This document shows, one piece after another, positions 43,811-55,526 of a stretch of DNA of 64,000 nt. Below the pieces are notes generated by a model that was not told the DNA's origin, did not search any database, and saw only the letters and a program-made list of their open reading frames with translations. Source of the stretch: Vitis vinifera (lineage: Eukaryota > Streptophyta > Magnoliopsida > Vitales > Vitaceae); contig NC_081810.1 in the NCBI RefSeq assembly GCF_030704535.1, forward strand, positions 23,350,501 through 23,414,500, in the 5' to 3' direction. Position numbers and translations under genes: made by a program. Each line of letters starts with the position of its first letter. Position 1 is the first letter of the stretch.

Positions 43811-44700
43811 TATTATTATTGTCGGACTTATTATTAATATAGATAAAATGTGCCATTTCATGATAATTATAGTCCTATAGCAAATAAATAGTCTATACAA
43901 AATAATAATTACGCATGGTTTTTTCATGGGCTTCCTAGAAAAAAATATGTTAAATAGGGATGAAATTATTTTTAAATTTTAAAACAATTTTACTTTTTAA
44001 AAACTTACAAAATTCCCTTAAAATTAAATTTTTTTAATAAAATGTTCCTAAAAGAGAAGTACGTATCTATCACTTTTATTACCTCATTTAAGTGATAACT
44101 AGTACAATAATTTTTTTAAAAAAAAAATATTTTATTGAAAACAAACACATTATAAAAAAGAAAAAGGAAAACCTTAAAATGGATATGCAAAAGTAATTTT
44201 TTTTCTTAAATTCCAAATTTAGATATTTTATTAAATATTCATCAAATCCATACTTCTTCACTTTTCCATGTTTTTTTTATTTATATGTATATATATCAAA
44301 TTTGTAGGTCTAATCATAAAACTTAAAATAAAATTTAGAAAATACTTTAAAAAATCTAAAAATCTTTTATAATTTTGAAAAATCAGTGATAATATTACTC
44401 TTGAAAAACCTTGATAGATGATTATCTTAAAAATATTTTTAATACAAATGTTTTCATTACAAACGGTTCATGTAAAAATACGTGAAATGCACTATAATTC
44501 TATTTATTTTATTTTAAATAGCTTTGACACACAAAAAAGAAAAAGAAGAAGCCATATTTTAGTAGGAAAAGCATTAATTTGATAAATACTTTAGGAAAAA
44601 AATCTTGATTTATAAATATATTTTTTTTAGAAAGATATCTATATTTATAATTTTTTTTAAAAAATAATTACTTTTTTGTTTTTATTTGGTAAACTCGATT
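43811..44700. other. AT-rich intergenic DNA upstream of the ferredoxin gene
   Basis: No gene, RNA gene or well-formed repeat is visible. Homopolymer A and T tracts are frequent. Confidence 0.6.
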
Positions 44701-44750
44701 TTATTAGATAAAATAAAGAATTAGGGCAGGCTGAGAAAGCCAAAAGGGTC

Positions 44751-44874
44751 TATAAAAGAAGACGGCAGAGTTGAAAGCAGCAGTGGTCAGCCAGTGAAGT
44801 GATCGGGCTTCCCTTCCCTCGTGCTCTCCGCCATTTCTCGCTGAATCTCCGATCCACATCCTCTTCACTCTTCG
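44751..44874 (+). promoter_or_regulatory. Core promoter and leader exon of the ferredoxin gene
   Basis: TATAAAAG at 44751 is a strong TATA box, placing the start of transcription near 44780. A CT-rich leader follows and ends at TTCG/GTAAGA (44874/44875), a good splice donor. It would join to GGTAATC just before the ATG at 48285. GC content jumps here relative to the AT-rich upstream DNA, as expected at a promoter. Confidence 0.65.
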
Positions 44875-47800
44875 GTAAGATCTCCTTCTCCATCGCTTTA
44901 TTTACTTCTCTCTTGTATTATTGTCTTGCTTCTGCTCATTTTTCTATGCTTTCATTCCCATTTCCTTATCTTTCTGAGGGCGACCATGACTGTAATACCC
45001 AGATTGGGTGATCTCGGAAAACTCGAGCGGTGAATGCAGAAAAACCTAATTCTTTTGTTGACTAAAATTTTACGCTTAAATACCAGGGTCTGGATGCAAT
45101 CTTATGAAAGTTGTTGAACGAATTTTCAGAAAAAGGCTGTTTTTCTGAAATAAGTTTCAACACCTTGTGGTTATAACCGTTTTGGGAATTTGAAAACCCA
45201 GTTCGAAACTTGCAGGAAAGCCCCTCTGTTATTCTTATTATCATCATTATAGAAAATGATTTTCCCTGCAACGCAAGGGATTCTCACTACATTTGATTTT
45301 CTTTCGAATTTTCTGGGTAAATCAAATAAGAGATGAGAGATTTCAGATTCATTTTTGTTTGTTTTTCTTTGCCCAGTATTCTTTCTGAAAATGAATACCA
45401 GAAACGTGTTTGAAAACGCTTACTGAATACAAAAAAATCCCAGCTTTTGTTCCAGAGCAACAGCTTCTACAATAAAAGTTGTTACTAAAGTAATGAGATA
45501 CTGGGAAATTTTTTTATAGAGTCGACTTCCTCTAGAGCGATGTTGTTAAGATCGGATCACACTCTGCCCCATGTCTTCTCCTTTATTTTCCCCAGATTTT
45601 CTAAAGTTCACCACCTTTTTGGCCTATTTCAAATACTGTTCAAAGATAATGAAAATACTGGGATGAACAAACTTTCTGACCTTTTCCTTGAAATTGAATG
45701 TAGCATGACCTGAGCACCCCTCTTCCATTTAGATTTCCATCATCAAGCTGAATACATGCCTTTTCTTGCCAGAAGTTGGATTTTTATGGAACATGTTGTC
45801 AACTAGCTTTATTGCTATTGTAGAAGTCCCAGATTCCTACAACCTCCTTCGGGCTTGCATGTACGTGGGCCTCCTGCTAAATGAACCTCTGAAACCGTGT
45901 TAGACAATCAATTTCTTTTATATATATATATATTAATTTCTTTTATTAGAAACATGAGATACAAGGGCTGTAGCACACCAATTGGAAATTCTCAATGCTA
46001 TACATGATAAAATTAGTTCAACACATATCAGCCATATGTTTTATAAAAGTCCCTACTACCATTCTTTTATTGGTTTGCTTAAAAAAAAAATGACAGTATG
46101 AAAGATAATTTTGGCATGAATCCTTTGCGGTGTACAGGGTGGATGAAACTGGTTTAAGATCTTAAGAATTGGTTGCAGAATGTGTGTGCCTTGCTAGTAT
46201 TTGTTGTGCAGAATGTGTGTGCATTGCTAATATTTGTTGAAGCAATAAGTTGTGTTTGGCTCTTAAGGCTTATTTGAGATCTTTCCTGAGATAGGTGTCT
46301 GTTGTGACCATGCACCATGATTGTTTATGTTACTGCATCTTCTGAACCCCCATTACCTTTGCCCCCTATGGGCCTGTTGGTGCTTCACTACCTTGGCTCC
46401 CATTGCAGCTTGCTGCCATTAGTTTTTTCCATTGCTGGCTAGGTCCAGGTTGCGTAATGATAGATAATGAGTCATTAGTCTACCACTCAATTTTATGAGA
46501 GAGCTCCTCAAATTGTTCTATGAATATTAAAGGATTATTATAGGATGAAGGAGTGGTAAAGCATAAAGTCAAAGGCCATGTTAGGATCTCAAACTCCTAC
46601 ATCAGGTCAAGTATTTTTCTATTGATGGGTAAGGAAAATGGAATTACCTGTCCATGTTGCAAGTGCAAAATTACTGGGTTAGGGTTGAAGGTAACCTAGA
46701 GCATTTAATCTTTTCTCTGCAAGCTATGTCTTTATATAAATTCCTTCCACTTCTGCATTGTTTATAATATTTGATAGGTACAGATATGCATTTTATTTCT
46801 GTATTGCCTCTCAATTTTATATTAGTTAAATGTTGTAAAGTTGGAGCATCACCTAATATTAGAGACTCCTTCATGCAGTTGCAACAATCTCCAAGGTTCA
46901 GTTCATTAGTTTTAATTTTGTATACATCCCATGTAAATGACTGGAAAACTGGATTGCTGCTGTATGATATCGTGGTCTCTGATACTGTTTGTGTCACCAG
47001 AACCTCGTATTTATTCCTAGATTTTGCAGAAGAAGTGTAATAACACCCATTAAGCGGATCTTGGCTTTGTTGAAACAATCGACAAGACAAGACAATATTA
47101 GGCATTAGTTAAAAATATGGAGCCTCGAGTGAAGAGCTGGGAGCCACTAGCTAGCTTCTTCTCATAGTGCTCCAGACATCAATTGCCTTGTTTTTCTTGC
47201 AGAAATGGATGTCCATGGTCCAATTTCTCAGTAAATTATAACAAGGCATAAATAAAAATTGATGCTATTCAAGGTATCATTATGTCGCCTTTGTAATAAT
47301 CTACCTTCTGTTTCATTGTGCTTGGAACAAGTCCAAGAGTAAACATCAAAGAGCCTTGCAACACTGTGAGAGTCATGTCAAGGAGAAATGGAATGTTTTT
47401 CACTTTATATATCTCAAAATTGGTTATAAACATCAGAAGTCTCACATGGCAGATTCACAAAAAGCTTCTATTCTCTTAGCATGTTAGTTGCAAATATTTC
47501 AAGATGCATTTCTTATTTTCTTTGCCTATGCTTATTTATCTTGTTGACCACTGCTACAAACCTTATGGTTACATTTGTTCATGTAACCCTGTTATTGTTA
47601 GTAACCTCAACATAGATAAAGAAAATGAAGTTAAGGGCCCTTTATAAAACTGAAAATTTTAGCTCAAAAAGTTTTTGGTGTTGAATTTGCTTAAAGAGAA
47701 GTCCTATTGGCATCATTTGAATCCTTAGTATTGAATTCAATTAAACTGGTAAATTAATCAAGAGAAATTGAATTTTGAAAATTACTTATTTTACAAGAAC

Positions 47801-48277
47801 GCTCTTGCACTCTTATGTTAGCATTTTTTTAACATTCTTTTGTTAAGTATATGTATAATACAGCAACTTGGTCACAATCTATTTCCCCTCATTTCACCAC
47901 AGTTTCTTATTTGTGACCAAATTAAGGTTTGGTTACTTGAGGATTTTTACTTAGACTAAGGTCAATTTATCTTGGCACGCCAAAGGTGAAAAAGAAAAAG
48001 AAAAAGAAAAACTGGTTTAGACCAATTCAGACAACTCTTTTTCGTACTCAAATGACAGAGGTAACTGTTCAAGAAAGACAGTTAGTTTGGTGAAAGAGTT
48101 CTAAAAGGTTTTGATTTGGAGAAGTTGGAAATATGGTATTTAGAATTCATAAAATTTTAAACTACCTTCTTTTGAGGGCTGCCCTTGTTCTGCCTTTAAG
48201 CTTTGTTGAATTTAAGTGTTTTTAAAGAAAATCTTCTTAATTCTTAGCAGATTATTGAACAAGCTGTTTGTATCCAG
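44875..48277 (+). other. 3.4 kb intron in the 5' leader of the ferredoxin gene
   Basis: The donor GTAAGA and acceptor TATCCAG fit consensus, and the next ORF starts eight bases after the acceptor. The intron contains an (AT)n tract near 45920 and several open stretches, the longest on the minus strand at 46671-47105 (144 codons, unrecognised). An independent gene between the leader and the ferredoxin ORF is not supported, but neither is the splice verified. Confidence 0.55.
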
Positions 48278-48284
48278 GGTAATC

Positions 48285-48740
48285 ATGTCTACCGTAAATC
48301 TGCCCACCCATTGCATGTTCAGAAGTGCAACCCAGAACCGAATTGCCAGTGCCTTCATTAGGAGCCCATCATCTTTGGGATCTGTAAAGAGCATCTCTAA
48401 AGCTTTTGGCTTGAAATCTTCCCCCTGTTTCAGAGCAACTGCAATGGCAGTATACAAGATTAAGCTGATTGGACCTGAAGGTGAAGAGCACGAGTTTGAT
48501 GCCCCAGATGATGCATACATATTAGACTCAGCTGAGAATGCAGGTGTTGAGCTACCTTATTCTTGCAGGGCTGGGGCGTGCTCTACCTGTGCAGGGCAAA
48601 TGGTTTCAGGTTCAGTGGACCAGTCTGATGGATCCTTCCTTGATGACAAGCAGATGGAGAAGGGTTATTTGCTAACTTGCATTTCATACCCAACTTCAGA
48701 TTGTGTGATTCACACTCACAAGGAAGGTGATCTTTATTGA
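48285..48740 (+). CDS. FD3: Plastid 2Fe-2S ferredoxin, root (non-photosynthetic) type
   Basis: The 151-residue protein has a Ser/Arg-rich, acid-poor transit peptide of about 52-54 residues and a mature part starting near AVYKIKL. The 2Fe-2S cysteines are at 94, 99, 102 and 132 (CX4CX2CX29C, within [10 protein letters not shown] and LTCISYP), so the cluster site is complete. The sequence [20 protein letters not shown] and the overall form fit the heterotrophic FD3 group rather than leaf ferredoxins. Such ferredoxins pass electrons from NADPH through ferredoxin-NADP reductase to nitrite reductase, sulfite reductase and glutamate synthase in non-green plastids. The frame is open further upstream (to 48216), but the ATG at 48285 directly follows the presumed leader splice site and starts a plausible transit peptide. 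The coding region has no intron, normal for plant ferredoxins. Confidence 0.94.
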   Translation: MSTVNLPTHCMFRSATQNRIASAFIRSPSSLGSVKSISKAFGLKSSPCFRATAMAVYKIKLIGPEGEEHEFDAPDDAYILDSAENAGVELPYSCRAGACSTCAGQMVSGSVDQSDGSFLDDKQMEKGYLLTCISYPTSDCVIHTHKEGDLY

Positions 48741-51640
48741 GTGGGTATGGTTTTCAATTCTTGTTGTCTTGATTGTGATGGTACAAACTTTAATGGATGG
48801 TTGTACTTAGATTTTTGGTCATGTTTCTGGTGCTATCTCATCTCAGTTAGGTCTTATTGGCAGTTGGTTTGCAGGCTTATATTTCTTACTTAAAAGACAC
48901 TGAAAATTGATTATCATACTTCAAAGGCACTGAATGATGATTGCATAAATGTTCTGTCGGTTCCTGCATTTAGTCGAGTGATGAACCTTTGTAGGGTACT
49001 TCATTCCCTTGCTGAAACAAGGGTCTAATTTGCAAAGTAGTAGTTTAGCATCTCAAACCTTTAGAGGACAGACATGCTATGCAAGGCTTGTAGTTCAACC
49101 TTCCACTTTGGTAAATATGCATGTGAATGTAGTTGAAATATCACATCATAAATTACGAGACAGCGACGTGATTTGCTTTTAGCTCTAGATCAAGTTGAAT
49201 GGCATGGAAAGTCTTACTTTTGAGAGTGAGATTATTGACAGGGTCTCTTGGATCTTGAAAGAGTGTTGAATGGGAAGGTGATTGAAGTAGTCAATCTGAA
49301 TAGTTCGATTTAAGGGTCTGTTGGGAGAGGTCTTTTGGATCTAGCAATTGAAAATCAACAGTCTGGAATGAACTTTGAGAGGTTTGATGGTTCACCATTA
49401 TTGATAAGTGATGCTAGTGTGGGTGTGGGTCCTCCTTAGCTTAACCTTTACTAAGAGGACTAAGAAGAGTAGCATTAATAATTTTGGCAGGGAAAGGAGA
49501 ACAAATAGTGGAAGCTAGTGCAATTATGTTGGCCGAAAGGGCATATAGAGGGGATGGATGAACTAGAATCATCACTGAACTTTTCACAAGAAGACAGGAT
49601 GGGAAGATGTTGGGACAAGAATAAAGAACCTTTATAATACTATTGAAAAGATAGGAAGGGAAACATGAAGAGATGTATTTTCCCCCCTGAATGACCCAAC
49701 TTTAGAATGGAAAAGGAAAGGGAATACCTGGAAAATAATTCAGAGGGGAGGACTTTCTTTCTTAAGTTTTTGCCTGCAGAATACATTCATATTACCCAAA
49801 TAACCATCTTAACTGATCGTGTGAGACAGGCTATGCATTGATTGTTTGCTTGTTTTTATGTGTTCCCTCATGTTTATAAGAATGGAAAATAAAGAGGCTC
49901 CCCTTTGATTCAATAGAAATCTTAAGCTGAAGAATAGTGGTGTCAAATGCAGGAGAGCTTAAGGCTGAGTTAGGTATTTGGCTCCCAATGCTAGCATGTT
50001 GATAAATTATCAGTGGTTGTGCTAGAAATTTGATAGGGTTCAAGATATTTGTCAGCTTGGCAAAGGGTTCCCTCTAGGTAGATTCCATTATCAACTGAAA
50101 ACTACTTACATGAAGGTGATTTCTGCAGACACAGTTTCTCATGATTGGCTAGTATTTTTGGGAAAAGATTTCCCAGCATCAGAAGCCATAATAATAGCTT
50201 GGAGAGAGGCCCACTAGGTAATACATCTTTTTATCTTGTCACTCAATCCAAAACCCCTGCCCCAGCTAATGAAATGGAAGATTTATTCCCTCTAGATTTG
50301 GGTCACAAGCAAAGTGCAGCTGGTAAAATTATGATCATTTGGTTGACCATGCGGGCAGTGCTTGTGTTTTAATCCAAATTGCAATGAGGGTTGTGGTGGA
50401 AAGATTTGGGTGAATGTTTGATCTCGTTTACTTTTATGCTTTTTAGGGGGACATATCACATATATGCCTCGTCAATTATCGCGTATCATTCCAGATACAT
50501 GTGTTAGTGTTGGGGTTCTATCATTGTCTCCATGAATTGCTTTGGTATTTAATAGTAATTATACTGTGAAAGGGATTTTTAGGATGGTGGGGGATTGGGT
50601 TGAAAAGAGAGGGCTTTTCATACGAGTAAAAGATTGGTGCAAGGTGAAAGAAGAAATGCGGTTGGAAATAGGCTGCCCCACCATCTGGGTGGCTTTGAGT
50701 CATTTTCATGGCCTAGGAATCCAAAGCCATTAGGAAAACCAACCTCATTGTTAGTAACGCGTGGATGGGTTATTTTATACTTTCTTTTTCTCCAACTTTC
50801 CTTCCAACTCTTTCAAGGTTTGAAAAGGAAAAAAAAAAATGAGTAATTATATTTTAGAGTAGTTTTTTTGTTCTCGTTGGTAATAAAAAATTGTTTTTTG
50901 TTTTTTATTTTCTATTTTTAAGAATAGAAAATAAGGTGTTTTAGGAAAACATCTTTTAATTTTTTTTTATGTAGTTTTCATTTATTTTCTAAGTACTGTT
51001 TTAAAAAATAATTATACAAATATGTGAAATAATTAAATATAAAAATTATTTTTAAAATATATTTAAAATTATTAAAAATAAGTTAAAAATATTTTAACTT
51101 TTTAAATAAATTTTTGTTCTATAAAAATTAAAGAACAATTTTTAAAAAGAGTTACTAAACAAATTAATTTGAAAAAAGAAAAAAGAAATCATAAAATAGA
51201 AACCGTTTTACATACTCATCAATCAAAAGTAATATTTGACTTGATTAAAGGTAATGTTTAGTAATACCTATATTATTAAAAAGTAATATATAAATAAATG
51301 AAAAATAAGCCGTTTTATCCCAAAGTATACAAAATTTTAGTTATTTTTAGATATATATAAGAAGTTTAAATTTTATAAATTTGGGTTTTTATTGGAATTT
51401 TATAAATTCGGAATTCTAAAATTTAAAATATGTTTAAATATAGGTATGAAATTTAAATTTTACAAATAATATGGTTTTTTGAAAGGAGAGTTTAGGGGGA
51501 AAAAAGAAGAAAGAATTATGTTTTGGGGGTAGATGGACTCCCAAATTAACAAAAGGTGCATGTAACTCTTCAAATTGAGCCCAAGACCCAATGAAAGTAT
51601 GGAAATTGAGTTGAAGGATATCATCCTTCAGTATTTCCAA
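48741..51640. other. Intergenic DNA downstream of the ferredoxin gene
   Basis: The part 48741-49000 is probably 3' UTR. From 49190 to 50800 the composition is near-genic and there are several ORFs of 60-75 codons, none recognised. From 50830 to 51420 the DNA is very AT-rich with inverted AT motifs that may be a decayed MITE. No gene is supported. Confidence 0.45.
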
Positions 51641-51649
51641 AAATGCCCT

Positions 51650-51975
51650 TTATTGATTTTGAGAAAAAAATTAATATTTTTGAAAAATACTTTTATTTAA
51701 TTTAATATTTTAAAAAAATACTTTTATGTAATTTAATATTTTTTAAAATAATTTTATTTAATTTAATATTTAAAAAAATATTTAATTTAATATTTTTTAA
51801 ATACTTTAATTTAATGTAATATTTTTGAAAAAAAATTTTAATTTAATATTTTTGAAAAAAAATTAATTTAATTTAATATTTAAAAAAATATTTAATTTAA
51901 TATTTTTGAAAATTACTTTTATTTAATTTAGTATTTTTGAAAAAAAAAATTATTTAACTTAATTTTATAAAATAT
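51650..51975. repeat. AT-rich degenerate minisatellite
   Basis: About ten imperfect units built on ATTTAATTTAATATTTTT plus a short A run and often ACTTTT are repeated in tandem. Unit length varies from about 25 to 40 bp. Confidence 0.8.
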
Positions 51976-53250
51976 TTTATATATGTTCTTAAAGGGTATA
52001 TTTATCCATTACTATTTCATATCCTTCAACTCAATTTGAATAATTATATAGATGTTTTATTAATTTGAGGTTCATCTACCTTAAAAGATTGTACGAGACA
52101 CGTAAGCCAGGTCAAAGTGAAGGTGGCATGGCCCCCATAAGGGGTGGCGCAATTTTAGGTATCTGGACACTTTATTTAATAAATGAATGAAAGAATAAAT
52201 AAATAAAGGGGCTGTGGGCGGCCATCCCGCGTGTATTGTCACTTGTCACCGACTTTTTTGAAGTTTGAAACCGATACACGCCCTGCCAACTGCTTCCCAC
52301 ATTTTCCTTTCTCTCTCCTACTCATGATTGTAATCTCTCGCCTTTGAATTTTGACCTCCACGCTGGAAATGTGAATTTCGTTTCTATCTCCGGACTTTCC
52401 ATTCAAATCTTCATTTCCCCCACGTTAAAATATCCACTTTTTGAGAAGTTAAAAAGCTTGTTTTTTAAGCACAATGATACTTTTATGGGTATCGGACTAG
52501 TTTTACGAGAAAAATATTACTTTTTGTAAAAAAAATTATTTTAGTTTATACATTTTTTGTATTTAATAAAATATTTAAAAATTATGATTTTGATTTCAAT
52601 TCTAATTTTGATAGACAAAATGTTGATATGTGGATCAATCATAGGCACATAGACCAACCGTATATTAACATGTGGATGAAGGAGATGTTGCGATGTTGAA
52701 ATATAGTCTAATTATATATGTTCACATGTGGATCAAGTAGATGATATCACGGGGTCCATTCAAAGCATGCCATGTACCACAATCAAATAGGTCAAATTTG
52801 GTAGCAAATTGAAAGGTTTAGAGCATTCCGAGTAGTGAAATTTAATAGACTAAAGCCAACTTGAGAGGTTTAGAACAAACTAAATAGCAAAATTTGATAG
52901 GTTGAAGAGGGTGGCAACTTCAAAGGTCCAAAACATGCTAAATAGTAAAACTTGAGAGGTTTTCGAACTTGCTAAGTTGCTACTTCGCATGTTGATCTCT
53001 CTCTTTCTCTCTCTCTCCCATATGAATTCTAAATTGACTAATTATTGAAGCATTAAAAAGCTAACTCAATCATATTTTACCACATATATGGCACAATGGT
53101 TGAGGTGCCATGTGTCAATGATAAAAAGAATTGAAAGGATTGAAGAATGTGCATAAGTTCCTAAAAAAATTCCTTACCCTTTCAACTGTCATATCTTTCT
53201 TATCTAGAGTCCAAATAGGGTGATTTATTGAGGCTTTAGAAATCTGATAT
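51976..53250. other. Intergenic DNA
   Basis: A GC-richer patch at 52090-52400 has no convincing ORF. At 52800-52970 a phrase close to AATTTGATAGGTTGAAG (and AACTTGAGAGGTTT) recurs several times, suggesting a decayed short repeat. Nothing else is recognised. Confidence 0.4.
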
Positions 53251-53252
53251 GT

Positions 53253-53489
53253 GATGTTGCTAGCACTACTGGAGCTAAGGAGGCTAAGTTTGATACTAAA
53301 GGTAAAGCAAACTCAAGCATAATACCAACATTGAGGGGAATAAATTCAAGCTTTAAAACTATGTCTTTTCTTCCATTAATAAATGAAGATGAAAAAATGG
53401 TTCATTCAACAGAGGAAGAAGATGGGGAAGGTTACAAATGTGATAATGGAAATGATGATGATAATTTTGTAGATTTGAAGGATGAGTGA
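53253..53489 (+). other. Open acidic C-terminal fragment, unidentified
   Basis: A frame of 78 codons without its own start runs through PTLRGINSSFKTMSFLPLIN to an acidic tail (EEEDGEGYKCDNGNDDDNFV) and a TGA. It could be the last exon of a lost gene or the tail of a transposon protein. I do not recognise the family. Coding character is suggested only by composition and the acidic tail. Confidence 0.3.
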
Positions 53490-54399
53490 TGATCGATTAT
53501 TGTGAATCCAAGTGTTTTTTAATGATGTTTTTGAAATATGGACAAAGGACATATTTAAATGTTGAATCATTGACAATTTCATGTTTTGTTTTGGAAACTT
53601 TGGATTTGGATATGTATTAACAATCATGATGCTTTGTTTTTATACTTGGAGTTCATAGGTTTTATGTTTTTTGTTGATTAGGTTGAAATTTTGGATGATA
53701 TTTGATGATATATGTGCTTAAGATAAATAAATGATTATTAAAATTGATTTTATTCTATGAAATTATATATGTAAAATAGGGTGCCCCTTACTTTACTAAA
53801 ACTCATGTCTTAAATGCACCTTACGTCCCAAGTTCCAAGAGGACTTTGCACCTTGGTGTGTCTTGAGTATTTTAAAACTGTGTCAATATTAATCAACCAT
53901 CATTTTTCATAGAAATATGTAAGATGAAATCGTTTTACTATTTCTCCCTCTTTTTCCTTTGAAACATTTTCCAAATAAAAATTTGCTCAATCTTAGAGCA
54001 TTTTCAATTTGAAGCATGATTTGAAAAAAAAAAATGTAAGGGAATGCGAGAACTTATGCATTTTAAAAAATGCAATATATAGAATGCATAGCATAACATC
54101 ATTAAGAGCATGCAAACATATGATCGTTCTATTTAATCTAAAGTTTTCATAAATGATGACTTTTTTTTAATCTAAACCTTAGGTTAACAATTATACCAAT
54201 TTCATAAAAATGATTTAATATTTTTCTATGTATGATCATAACTCAAAAATGTTATTAATTTTGTTTTATGAAAATTTCAATTCAACAAGATGATAAGACA
54301 TTATCTCATTTGTTGAATATGGTCAATTTAATGATGACTTACATTGTCTTAATTCTTTTAGAAGATTATTTGTTTACTTGCTCTTTTTGACATGGAGTT
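53490..54399. other. AT-rich intergenic DNA
   Basis: No gene is seen. The segment 54160-54300 may continue the inverted Copia relic that follows, but the match is too weak to include. Confidence 0.4.
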
Positions 54400-55010
54400 G
54401 TTTTCTTAACTACATTGACCTTTCATTCTTTTCCATTTTCCCTTGACGTTGAGTCAAACTTCATCAATATCCTTCTTCCAATTTCTAGCTCATCATCATC
54501 TTGCACACATTTTCAATGAAGAGGGTTAGATTGATCAAATATCATAGATATCTTTATAAAATTGTATAAATCATTTAATACTAAGAGATGCTTCTTCAAT
54601 TTTTTTTCTAAAACTTTTCTTTTGACTTGAAAAATATGAAGCATTTGCATTCAAATGATAAATCCAAAGATAATATTCAAAATATTTTCTTCAAAGATGA
54701 TTTATGAATAAAAAATGATATTTCATATCATCAACATATTTTGAACTATAGGACATATACCATTATCAAAATTTACCAATGTCAATTGTCTCCAAAATAA
54801 ACATATCATCTTTCTTCTTACATAGATTCCTAAAAATACAAATTATGTAATTTTGGCACCCATATATTCTTAGGTCCTAAAGAGTTAACCTTTCCTTCAT
54901 TTGAAATCCAAAATGATATAGAGTTTCAAACAACATGAGGAGATTTTAAAAAAAAAATAATAATTATCACTAATGTGACCTGCTCTTCCACAAAAATTGC
55001 AAATGATTGA
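54400..55010 (-). pseudogene. Inverted relic of the Copia gag region
   Basis: On the minus strand the segment at about 54960-55000 reads close to the zinc-knuckle DNA at 37607-37650 (shared GGTCACATTAGTGA). The stretch 54780-54910 matches 37695-37800 in order, including a TTAACCYTYTAGGACC-like block and a GTACCAAAAGT-like block. It is heavily mutated. It shows that the Copia family of 29.8-41.7 kb inserted here too, in the other orientation. Confidence 0.6.
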
Positions 55011-55442
55011 AGATGAATAACTAAAAGTTTCTTTTACAAAATCATTCTTGAAGTATTTTTTATTTTATTTTTAAAAGGCTTGTAGCTCAACCCTTTTACA
55101 GTTTCACATTGACATATGTCTTTGGCGGTTTTACAAAATCATTCTTGAAATATTATTCATTTCTAAAACACAATGGATATAACATATAGTTTAACATTTA
55201 ATTTCACTATTTTCTTTTCTTACTTATTTCACTCTTGGATTGGCTTTGGAATGAACACCCCATTTTTAATTTTGGTGGGAATATGATATCCATTTTGAAT
55301 CAATACTAGTATGTTGATGATATTGGATTTGGAACTTTTACTGTTTTAATTATTTCTCATATTATTGCATGCCTTGAGTGTCAAGATGCTAGCCAATGAT
55401 GGTTATCTATATATTATAATTGGATGAAATAAGGTAATGAAA
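55011..55442. other. Intergenic DNA
   Basis: A short direct repeat (TTTTACAAAATCATTCTTGAARTATT) occurs at about 55033 and 55131. No gene is seen. Confidence 0.4.
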
Positions 55443-55526
55443 GTCAAGATGGTCGAGTGGTCTAAGGCATCAGACTCAAGTTCTAGTCCTCGAGATAGGG
55501 TGTGAGTTCAAATCCTACTTATAACA
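55443..55526 (+). tRNA. tRNA-Leu (CAA), probably a pseudogene
   Basis: The sequence follows nuclear plant tRNA-Leu(CAA): GATGGTCGAGTGGTCTAAGG in the D region, GACTCAAGTTCTAG around anticodon CAA, a variable arm, and GAGTTCAAATCC as B box. The acceptor stem (GTCAAGA with TTATAAC) has at least two mismatches and the anticodon stem has another, each apparently from C-to-T or G-to-A changes typical of decayed methylated DNA. Activity is unlikely. Confidence 0.7.
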
